Positions 13,121 through 22,726 of a stretch of DNA of 64,000 bases are shown piece by piece. A model generated the notes under the pieces. The model was given only the letters and a program-made list of their open reading frames with translations. It had not been told where the DNA came from and did no database searches. The DNA comes from Actinomucor elegans (Eukaryota; Mucoromycota; Mucoromycetes; Mucorales; Mucoraceae). The translations under genes and the position numbers were made by a program. Within the stretch, counting starts at the first letter, position 1. Every line of letters starts with the position of its first letter. The stretch is taken from NCBI GenBank assembly GCA_026027325.1, contig JAMSLZ010000001.1, forward strand, positions 2,418,001 through 2,482,000, in the 5' to 3' direction.

Positions 13121-13275
13121 AGAGCTTCGTCAAACAATGAAAAGATGTATATATTTTTATAAAAAGTATATAAAAAAGAGATCACAGAATTGATGATAAA
13201 ATAAAATGATCATTATTTTCTATATTTTTGAGTATATAATAGATTCATGGCATCTTAGCTAAATAGAGGCTCTGG

Positions 13276-13334
13276 CAGATGCAGCAGTTCATTATGGATA
13301 TGGATTATGCTGATTAGATGCGACATTTGACTGA
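13276..13334 (+). repeat. Two-unit dispersed repeat, copy 2
   Basis: AGATG units start at 13277 and 13316 (39 bases apart). First unit AGATGCAGCAGTTCATT, second AGATGCGACATTTGACTGA. Confidence 0.65.
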
Positions 13335-13589
13335 TATATTTTATATGAATGTATACGATTTACTATTTAGCTGTTAAGGTTTAGTGTGCTCATCGTACTT
13401 CAGTTAAGTAATGCTTCTAGTAAATGCTGCAGTTTATTCTGAACATAACCATCAGTTAAGTCTAGGAGCTGAAATAAACGATTGCGCTATACAACTTTTA
13501 TGTATTTTAATATTTTATTTATGAGCATAAACAGTATTTTAGAATCATAGTTTCTAGGTGACATAGGTCTGTAATACCTGCCAACATAT

Positions 13590-13590
<1 letters not shown>

Positions 13591-13627
<37 letters not shown>
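13591..13627 (+). repeat. 37-base poly(A) tract
   Basis: An uninterrupted run of A. The sequence before it does not match the 3' end of the LINE at 26.9 kb, so it is not an obvious truncated copy of that element. Confidence 0.9.
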
Positions 13628-13631
<4 letters not shown>

Positions 13632-13907
13632 GAATATAAGCTACTTGAGTTATGATTACATTTCTAAAACAAAAATCGATTTCTATTAAGGCCAAAGCCA
13701 CTTGTTAGGATAGATATCTAATTGCTTTTGGGCTCAGTCCAATGTTGAGGTACATATTCCTCGTGCTGCGGTTGGACTACTCACTGGCTAGTTCTACTCC
13801 AGTGGTCTTAAGAGCTTACTGCCTTTCTATGTAGCAATAGTTTTATTTTCGGTTTTGAATCCACATTATATTAAAATTGCTATAAACATAAAGAAAATAA
13901 AATTTGG

Positions 13908-13952
13908 CTATTCGATGCGCAAATTTAATTCTGCATAAACTTTATTAAAAAC
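13908..13952 (+). repeat. Dispersed repeat family C, copy 1
   Basis: The sequence contains ATTCGATGCGCAAATTTAA then TTCTGCATAAACTTTATTA. Diverged relatives lie at 17769-17808, 25984-26026 and 26611-26650, all on the plus strand. Confidence 0.5.
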
Positions 13953-14162
13953 AATTTAGAATATATATTTGGACTCAAAAATGAACCTCTCATTACTATA
14001 TCATCGATTTTATATATATATCTGATAGCCAATCAAAATCTAATAATTTTTTGGAATCAAATCCTGGGAACGATAGGTGGTAGCACTAATTCCCATCTTC
14101 GCAAACGAATAGCTAACTTGAAAGATAGGCTATGTGCAATTTTGACGATCTCTATCAACCTT

Positions 14163-14218
14163 GGTCAAATGTCGCATCTGAATAATAATCTGTTTCCAAG
14201 ATGAGTTGCTGCATCTGA
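14163..14218 (-). repeat. Two-unit dispersed repeat, copy 3 (minus strand)
   Basis: Read on the minus strand it gives AGATGCAGCAACTCATCTTG and, 37 bases later, AGATGCGACATTTGACC. It faces copy 2 about 0.85 kb away in opposite orientation. Confidence 0.65.
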
Positions 14219-15454
14219 TGTAGCCTACCTTTAACTTGAATATCTCGATTGCCATATATACATTTGCTAATTTAAAACCGTCATTAGCTAAATGCTCAAT
14301 TTTTCCGTGGATTACACTAAAAATAGTGTGTGTTTTGATTTAGTGATATCAAGGAATGTTTTGCTATCAATACATTAAATCTTAGATAGTGGTATTTGGT
14401 CGGAAACATTGGTTTTCATGATAGCAGCGTCAAAACACAGACGGAACAGAGATTTGGTTTGCGGCTACAATAATCGAGCTGTTTGTATCCATGAACAATG
14501 AAGCTGTATCAGATATAATGACAAAAACTGACCCGAAAAGCCTTTCGGCTGCAATTCAATATCAAGTCTGCCATGCATCAACTTATAGGTGTAACATGGA
14601 GTACAAAAGTAATACAGAAAATGCCCAATGAGATACTGAAAAGTACGCTAAGATTTATGAGTCGTTTCTCAATAGCCAACAGGATGATAGCTTTAAAATA
14701 TACGTGTGGTATTATTTTCTCACCTTTGAAGGTAGTACTGGTACCTTACCAACAATACCTATCCTGACACACGCGTACATTTCTTCTTTATCGAAAACAT
14801 GAAGTCATCGTACGCGCTTACGAGGCAAAGGTAAATTTTGCTACAGTTATTTCAATGTGCCCTATTTCATTGTAGAATTACCCATTGTTTCGCAACCTTA
14901 CTATCCTATCTTTTAGTACGAACCAAAGAAGAGATCAGTAACACATAATAGTAATAATGGAATGTTGCTATCAAGAAGCTTACTGTTGCAGTAGTACCAT
15001 CTATAATAGATGAAATTCCCCTCATTGTGCACCTGGTTTGCAGCTCCTTGTCAATGATGATTGGACAATTAGGCTTTATGCACTGAAAATCATTAGTGTA
15101 GTTGAGGAAAACTTGGATCACGAGGACTATTTTATTACCTTTTCCATCATGACCTTCAATTTAACACGACATGCAGCTTTTTAGTCCAAATTTTACACGA
15201 CAAAGCCTCATGATAACTATGATCCTTTATAGACAAAAAGGTCTTTTTTTTTCTTTGGTAACGTCTATACCTTTAGGGCTTATTATATGCAAGGTTGGAT
15301 CATCCAACCGATGAGTCTGACTCTTTGTATTAGGCACTTTGCAGTGAATCAAGTTTTCATAGCGTGGGGACAAATGCACGCTTCGTGGGAATTTTGATAT
15401 TTGACATGAACTACCTTCTTTTTAGTCAGGTTTGCCCCTATTCGTAAAAAAAGA

Positions 15455-15463
15455 TATATAAAG
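15455..15463 (+). promoter_or_regulatory. TATA box of the mitochondrial carrier gene
   Basis: TATATAAAG lies exactly 72 bases before the ATG at 15527, inside the same 13-mer (AAGATATATAAAG) seen before the UPF0303 gene. Confidence 0.55.
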
Positions 15464-15526
15464 AAGGTAAATCCTAGTTTTGGTTCTTTTTACTCTTTTC
15501 CTTCTTTTATATAGTTTACAATAGAT

Positions 15527-16992
15527 ATGTTAGACGTTGATGAGATCCGTGAGTAGCTAATATTGAATATGTATAGTAGACATATAGTGATTAATGATAT
15601 ATAACAAAAGCCGAGAAGCCTAATGTAAATACGCTCGATAGTGTTTTATCCGGATTAGTGGGTGGTAAGTAATTTTACTTATCGGCCAAGTTTATAGTAA
15701 CTAACTGCCTTTTATTCAGGTTTAGCAGGTTTAGCAGTTGGCCATCCTTTTGGTACGTTATATCATTTAGACAATTATACATAGATCTAACTTGCTTATA
15801 GATACAGGTTATTATTAAAACTAATTGCTATGAATGCGTAGTATTCACATTTGTTTAGTCAAAGTAAGATTGCAATCTAGAGAGTTGGCATCTAGATATA
15901 AAGGCACATGGAACTGCTTTATCACTACCATAAAGCAAGAAAAGGTGAGTATTAGCGCATCTCCAAGATTACTTTGCTTATTTATTTTCATAATAGTTCA
16001 TTGGTCTCTACAAAGGAATGGTAAATATTAATAAAGCTTTATTCAGTTACATACATTGACTTGTAATCTTATACTTATACTTATAGGCATCTCCAGCGGT
16101 AAGATATCTTTGCAACGTGTATTGAAAAAAAGTCGACTAAATAGTCAAGATTGTTCAAATGCCTATAGGCTGGTGTTGCTGGTGTTAATGCTCTTGTCTT
16201 TGGTTCATATACTTGGTTGATTCAATACCAAAACTCACTTTCAAAAAACTCTACTGAGAATACCACAGTACCAGAACTACCGCCTTTACACCACGTTTTT
16301 ATCGCTGGTATGGGCGCTGGCGTTATAACTAGGTAAGACGCGTATATCTCCACACATCTTTACCAATAAACTTAATCAATATAGCATTGTAACCTGTCCA
16401 ATGGAACTGGTTAAAGTACAGCTTCAAAACCAAACCAAGGAAACATCAATTAAAGGACCTATTGACTGTCTAAGAAATTTGTATGCTACAGGCGGAATAA
16501 GATATTGCTTTAAGGGCATGATACCCACTACACTTCGCGAACTCAGCTTCGGGCCTTACTTTCTATCATACGAATTCATCTGCAGAACAATGACGCAGAT
16601 GGATCCTAAATCACGTAACGATGCAACCTATGAATTGACTGGTCCTAAAGTCATTTTAGCAGGTGGATCAGCAGGTATTGTTGCCTGGTGCTCTACATAC
16701 TTTGCAGGTAAGAAACCAGGTCCATTATCTCAGCAAGTTTTAATTTTTTGTAATAGACGTTGTTAAAACACGAGTACAATCTGAACCTGAACGATACAAG
16801 GGTTTTATTGATTGCGTCCAACGGTCTTACCATAATGAAGGGTGGCGTATCTTTTTCAGAGGTTTAACACCCACTATTTTAAGGGCATTCCCTTCTAACG
16901 CTGCTACGTTTGCAGCATACACGTGGACAATGAAGATGTTTCAACCAAAGCAGCTTACCACTCGGAAACATGAAGAGGTCGCGCTTTTATAA
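15527..16992 (+). CDS. Mitochondrial carrier (SLC25), carnitine/basic amino acid type
   Basis: Ten exons fit: 15527-15548, 15611-15664, 15720-15752, 15802-15807, 15859-15944, 15997-16020, 16087-16098, 16169-16332, 16385-16707, 16757-16992, giving 319 aa. Exons 4 (6 nt) and 7 (12 nt) are microexons, and both are needed to rebuild the carrier: exon 4 supplies the D-T of GHPFDTVKVRLQ, exon 7 the ASPA after YKGM. Three SLC25 repeats are visible, with signatures PFDTVK, PMELVK and FADVVK. The third has Phe where the family has Pro. The sequence is closest to the SLC25A20/A29/A45-like group (CPMEL in repeat 2), suggesting an inner-membrane exchanger for acylcarnitine or basic amino acids. The substrate is inferred only. 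Confidence 0.88.
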
Positions 16993-17218
16993 ATTGCAGT
17001 CAATACCATGATTCAAACTTTATTAATACGCATACAGGTGCCTTTAAAACATCTATGTATTAAATTTTGAAATACCGTAAGTAATTCTTGATGTAGTGAC
17101 CATCGATAGATTCGCCGTATTACCGAAAGGCTATTTAAAAATAAAGACCGTAAAACTAACAAAAGTGAACAATCCAAGTTATTATAACAAAAGTATTGAA
17201 ATTAAGTCAATAATTGAC

Positions 17219-17278
17219 TAGATACAATAGCTCATACTGTACATGACCAACTAATTAGATGTAACATTTGACTGAGAT
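17219..17278 (+). repeat. Two-unit dispersed repeat, copy 4
   Basis: AGATACAATAGCTCATACTG at 17220 and AGATGTAACATTTGACTGAG at 17257, 37 bases apart. Confidence 0.6.
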
Positions 17279-17387
17279 CAGTCAGGAGATCTATAGATCA
17301 TTAGAGCTTGGCTATATAAAATACATAACCTCTACTAACAGTATCGAGAATGAAATATACCTATTGAATATTAGTGAAATATAATTC

Positions 17388-17445
17388 TAGATGTAACAGT
17401 TCATTTTCAACATGTAATATGCAATAGATGTAATATCAGACCAAA
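17388..17445 (+). repeat. Two-unit dispersed repeat, copy 5
   Basis: AGATGTAACAGTTCATTTTC at 17389 and AGATGTAATATCAGACC at 17426, 37 bases apart. It lies only about 110 bases after copy 4 in the same orientation. Confidence 0.55.
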
Positions 17446-17768
17446 ACCAGTGAGAGATTAAAAATTGCCTAATTTCGGGTATACTGTGGAGCATGAAGAC
17501 GGCATTTTGAGGTATACCCGTCTACTTGTTCCCTCAGTGTTACAAGAGGGCATATGAATAAAAAAAACTACTGCGGTTTTTTTTTGAAACATAGTGTACA
17601 TGCAATACAAAGAGGTATATTTGAGAATATCTAAATTGTATTTTGGTATTTTTTTTCCATCATAAAAAGCACGTGATTTATAGAAGAAGCATTAAAGAGT
17701 AGGGAAAATTAGCTCTTTATCAAAATAAACGCAATAAATATAAGGAAATACAATATTTTCTTTATATA

Positions 17769-17808
17769 ATTCAATGAATAGTTAAATTTGCATACTCTTT
17801 ATTAAAAT
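17769..17808 (+). repeat. Dispersed repeat family C, copy 2
   Basis: ATTCAATGAATAG then TTAAATTTGCATACTCTTTA resembles the copy at 13908-13952 with several changes. Confidence 0.35.
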
Positions 17809-18319
17809 ATATCAACACTTATACTATTCAAAAATAGGTTTAAAGGGCATCTACTACTACTGTAACAACAGTTTTTGAACTAGCATCTACCAATCATAAT
17901 CTCGAATACATCATGATTTAAGTGTTTCTGATTGGATACCGATGATTGAATGTGGTTTTGCTCAAGTGGAATTTCTTGATGTCCTTTAATTCATAATGAG
18001 CGGTTTAAAAGTCCTTGTTATTAACTATATAAGGCTCAAGATACAGAGAAGGATAAGTACTAATCATGTAAAGAAACCAATCCATAATAAGTTCATGTAG
18101 CTTCAAAAAAGTCTCCTGTGCGCTCCACAAAAAAAGAAAAAAAAGGGCCTTTTTAAAATTTTGAAGTTTTAGTTATGCGAGTTCTGTATATGCATGAAAT
18201 TTAAATGTAAACATAATCGTGTGCCTTAACTTAATAATAATGACTGTGTATTAATAAGTTTACATCTAAAACGTCGTTTTACCATGACATGAATGTCCTT
18301 TTTTAAATAGTTTTATTGG

Positions 18320-18920
18320 ACGCCTGGGGTGAATAATGGAACCTCCACCACCAGAATATACGCAATTTCAATTTTTTGGAAGGGTATCCCTTACATCAGA
18401 TTGCAAATACAACATTTTAGAATAAATGCATTTTTTTTTTTTTTTTTGTAATTCTGTGGATACGTGAAGCTTATTTTATGACTATAATTCGACTGTTTTA
18501 ATAACATATAGTTTAACTACCGAAATATGAAATATTTTATATATAAACCGCAGGAAGGTCAGGAGCAAGCCTCTATTTTGTATGAATTTGGTGGAATAAA
18601 CGTCTTACGAAAGGATAAAAGATTAAGCTGTTTAATGGAGTGTGACTATATAGCCGACTACTCATTTTGACAAATACTTTACACCACAATAATATATGCT
18701 TCCCTAGCATACTTAAAAATAACTGTTTCAAAAATTGTTTTAATTAGATAACACTTTATCCATTGTTCGGTGAAGAGAGGCTTAAAAGTCCTGATATTAG
18801 TAATGCTACTTCAGAGATTTAGATCTTTGATCTCAAATTTGAGAAATTAGACAATCTAATTAAACAGTAATGATAGAATAATACGCAAGTTTAATTGACT
18901 TTGCGATTGGATCGCTTGAT
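18320..18920 (+). repeat. Dispersed repeat, direct copy 2
   Basis: Pairs with about 5270-5880 in the same orientation. The block 18546-18643 is about 92% identical to 5491-5588, including a 41-base stretch without a mismatch that begins at AATTTGGTGG and ends at AAAAGATTA. Confidence 0.65.
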
Positions 18921-19555
18921 TCAATGGCTTTATTCAAAAAAAAAAATAAGCATTGTAAAGCAAATATAGTACAACATACAAACCGCAATATTAATTGGTC
19001 GTCTTCAATTTACAAGCATTGCCTTATGAGGTCCACTCAAAATCAAACGATAAAAAATTACAACAGCCTTTGCTTCTACTTAATAAATTATTGAAATATA
19101 AGTGCTCGACCTTTTTTTTTTTTTTTAGAAAATTTGTACACACATCTAATTACGAACAGATTATTTGGCATTCCCTTAAGTTCATGGAATTATCCTGATT
19201 AAAAGAAGTTGATTTTTTGAAGGTCTTGTAAATTTAATTATAGCTTATATATTTTATATGCAATAAAATTCATTAACAATAGCACTACATACCATCCTAT
19301 TTACTAAATTTATGTTGTTAAAAGATAGCATTTTGCTTATTTAGGTATCTTTCAGAAATCGGATTATTTTTAATATTTGCATATTTATCGGCGAGTTCCT
19401 GTTTAATGTCGTATTTGACTATTAATGATTTTTGAAAATGAACTATTACATCCACTGAAACCATTGATTGACTAAAGTATTATTAGTATATTACATTTTA
19501 ATAATGAACAGTAAGTTACATGTATTTTCTGTATACTGATATAATTTTCAGTAAG

Positions 19556-19587
19556 TTTCTCAAGTGATCTCGGTTTAATGTTATATA
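19556..19587 (-). repeat. Dispersed repeat, minus-strand member
   Basis: Reverse complement matches 3414-3445 at 30 of 32 positions. The two-unit repeat at 19710-19776, also minus-strand, lies about 150 bases upstream in the element's own direction, the same spacing as at 3263/3414. Confidence 0.65.
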
Positions 19588-19709
19588 GGTATGCCACCTA
19601 TCATTCATATTTAGAATGAGCTACGACAACTATTAGAGCTGTTGTTTGTTCGAAGTACTTTAAAGGACATGCGCTTTGTATATCCCAGCTCTAATAATAT
19701 GTATATCTC

Positions 19710-19776
19710 TTGACCGATTTCGGCCAAATATCGCATCTAATTAGCAATATATGAGCAGAGTGAGCTCTTGCATTTA
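19710..19776 (-). repeat. Two-unit dispersed repeat, copy 6 (minus strand)
   Basis: On the minus strand AAATGCAAGAGCTCACTCTG is followed 37 bases later by AGATGCGATATTTGGCCG. Confidence 0.6.
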
Positions 19777-20700
19777 ATGGAAATTCATTTTGATTAAATT
19801 ACTTCATCATATTAACGGGTATGCTGAAATTTTTGTTTGTTTTTAATCTTACTAAATCCAAAATAGCGTTGTTTGGCCGCACAGTTGACGTTACACGCTC
19901 TATTTTGCCGCAATGCATGGTAGTTCCACGAAGAATCCTGGCCTTCCTAATATTCAAATATCTGTTGGAATGATATCGTTTCTTTCGATAAAAAAAAAGC
20001 TGTAATTAAGGATCTAGTAAATAAAAGATATTTGGTAAATGTAGATCCAAAAAGAATAATTACTCAAGATTGATGTTTGCAGGGTAAACGAATACATAAA
20101 CGCACGGCCTTTAAAATAAATTGGGCCTTTTTTAGTCTATTTTCAAGAATCAGATAAGACCTTGATCAACTATGCATCACTTATGTTGAATCTATAGCTT
20201 TTATGAGAGAGATTCTTACTGATCACTGGATATTTTACTTTACCCCATTCTTAAAGCACGTTTATCATTAACAATTTTTACCAAGATGACCAGAAAGTCC
20301 ATTTTTACAAGAGGTTCTCCGCTTAAACCAGAGGCTGATCTATTCATCGCTGGGAACCTGGCCTATCAAGCCCTGATCTACAGCAAAAGATAAAAAAGAA
20401 AAAATTTTAAATAAAATATCCAAATGTCAGATTATTTCCTTTTCCTCTTCTTTAAGAAACTATTCTTATAGCTAAAGAAACCCTTTAACCGCTAAACACC
20501 TTTCGAGAGAGAGTATTTTTTATTCAAAAACTAAACCATTTGAATTTTTTTTCATTTTCAAAAAAAAGAAAGTCGCTACTCTCTCTTTTACTTGTTCTCT
20601 GCAAAAGTCGACGCACTAGAAAACAAATAACAAGAACCGTAATTCTTGTTTTTTTTTGGATTAGTCACATATATCGTTTTTTTTTATTGAGAAAGCAATC

Positions 20701-22462
20701 ATGATCAACAACGGAAAAGACGTGGAGCAAGTTTCTCAACGGTTTGCTACTGAGGAAGAAATTCTCGCGTCCTTTGGTTATAAACAGGTAAGTGGCTTAT
20801 AGAATGGCAGCTGCCAAAAATGCTAATAAAATGTATAGGAAATGAATAAGACAATGTCCACTATATCCAATTTCTCTATTGCCTTTGGATGCTGCTCAAT
20901 TCTATCTGGATTAACTCCTGTAAGTCAGCCTCAACATAATGTAAACAGTGTAGCTGACAAAGCTTCGTTAGATGTGGGGTGACGCTATGATGTCTGGTGG
21001 ATCTATTGCCATTATTTGGGGCTGGGTTTTGGTGTCTGTTTTCACCTTTGGCGTAGGCCTCTCTCTTGCCGAAATCTGTTCAGCATATCCTATTACAGGA
21101 GGTCTTTACATTTGGGTTTCTCGCTTAGCGCCTGCTGAATGGGTTCCTATCATGTGCTGGCTTACAGGCTGGTGTAATTGGCTTGGTTTAACTGTAGCCA
21201 TCACATCTGCTGATCTCGGTCTCGCTCAATTTATGTCTTCTGTCATTGGTATCCGTAATCCCGATTATGACGCAGGCATCTACTGGCAATACGGGATCTT
21301 CTTGGTAGTCTTGTTTGTTCACGGCCTCATCAATTCGATGCACGTCAAGTACAATGGATTTTTTAACCAAACCTCACTTTACTGGCATCTTGTTGGTACC
21401 TTACTCATTGTCATTGTTGCACTCGTAATGACACCCAACAAGCCCTCTGCTGAATGGGTATTCACGTACTTTGAAAACGACACAGGGTTCTCATCCAACT
21501 CGTATGCGTTTTTGATTGGCCTTTTGCAATCTCAGTACACATTGTCTGGATTTGACAGTGCAGCCCACATGTCAGAAGAGACGCGCGATGCAGCACGTTC
21601 AGCCCCTCGAGGTATCCTGTATGCTATTGGCGCTGCAGCTATTACCGGTCTTGTATTCATGCTTTCTGTCAATTTCTGTGTTCAAGACTTTCAGCGTCAA
21701 ATTGTCGAGACCAATTTGAGCCCACAGATGACTCAAGTGTTCCTTGATGGTGTTGGATACAAATGGACAGTTGTGTTTACTGTGATCATTATGGGCGCCA
21801 TGTTCTTTTCTGGATCTGCTCTCACCTTGGGCAGTTCTCGCATGGTATATGCTTTCGCTCGCGATGGCGCTACACCCTTTAGTGGCTATTTGAGTCGTAT
21901 CCATCGCCGTACTCAAACACCCATCTATGCGGTTTGGGCTAATATTCTATTTGCCGCTGTAGTTGGATTGCTGTACATTGTCAATGAAACAGCGTTCAAT
22001 GCCATTGTATCGGTCAATACCATTGCCTCTTCCCTTGCCTATTTCATCCCTATCGCGCTACGATTAACGGTAGCACGTTCATCCTTCAAACGTGGGCCTT
22101 TCCATCTAGGCCCCTTTTCCAATATCATCAACTTTGTTAGTTGCTTTTGGATCTTGTTTACATCGATCTTGTTTGTATGTCCTACCGAAAACCCAGTAAC
22201 AGCTGCCAATATGAATTATGCTTCGGTGATTTTTGTCTTTGTCATGGTGAGCTCTATAAGTTACTACCATTTCCGTGCTAAAGCCTGGTTCCATGGACCT
22301 GGTAAAAGCATGGAGGAGGATCCACAATTGAATCCAGTGACATTTGATGATACTTTTGAACCAGTGACATTTGCACCTGCATTTGCACCTGCTGGTGATA
22401 ATAAGAATGGTGCCAAGATTGATATTTACAAGAAAAAAGGGTCAACAGGAGCTCATCAGTAG
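20701..22462 (+). CDS. Amino acid/choline/GABA permease (APC superfamily)
   Basis: Exons 20701-20787, 20839-20919 and 20972-22462 give 552 aa, normal for this family. The N-terminal stretch ATEEEILASFGYKQEMNKTM and the helix FSIAFGCCSILSG are typical of the fungal GABA/choline (UGA4/HNM1/BAT1-like) group. About 12 hydrophobic helices follow, with conserved GGLYIWVSRLAP, TGWCNWLGL, LSGFDSAAHMSEET (helix 6-7 loop), FFSGSALTLGSSRMVYAFARDGA and TPIYAVW. It should be a proton-coupled uptake or exchange protein of the plasma or vacuolar membrane. The substrate cannot be decided from sequence alone. The short first exon is read from the ATG at 20701, which sits after pyrimidine-rich leader DNA. Confidence 0.9.
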
Positions 22463-22726
22463 TAGTATTCCCCAACTCTTCATCTTGTATACATACATAC
22501 ACACACACACGCATATATACCCATTCATATCCCAGCAAAATTGACTATAGGCTTGCCGAAAACATCTATCGAGTTTTGGGAGGGTTCTGTGCTTTACTAT
22601 CATTCTTGTAATATATTTTATATTTGAAAAAAAAGACGCTCGTGTAACTTGTATAGGAAAAGTGAGCAGTAAAAGACTGATTATATGGGACAGGGGGGGA
22701 TTATACATTAACAATATAGAAGGTCA

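Larger units (their letters stand above)
13121..15526. other. Gene-free AT-rich region with repeats
   Basis: No supported gene. It holds two facing copies of the two-unit repeat (13276-13334 plus, 14163-14218 minus), a degenerate half copy near 13421-13470, a 37-base poly(A) run (13591-13627), and one member of another repeat family (13908-13952). Short ORFs at 14573-14767 and 14906-15121 lack support. Confidence 0.55.
16993..20700. other. Gene-free AT-rich region with several repeat families
   Basis: No supported gene; the ORF at 18995-19198 is not convincing. Present are two-unit repeats at 17219-17278, 17388-17445 and 19710-19776 (minus), family C at 17769-17808, the second long direct repeat (18320-18920), and the minus-strand 32-bp repeat (19556-19587). 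The last 200 bases before the permease carry pyrimidine-rich tracts (CTCTC and poly-T runs), typical of fungal promoters and 5' UTRs. Confidence 0.55.

Noticed and set aside
13591..13627. Poly(A) run as the tail of a truncated LINE copy
   Set aside because: The preceding sequence does not match the LINE 3' UTR (no GGAGTTTACTCC), and no flanking duplication was seen.
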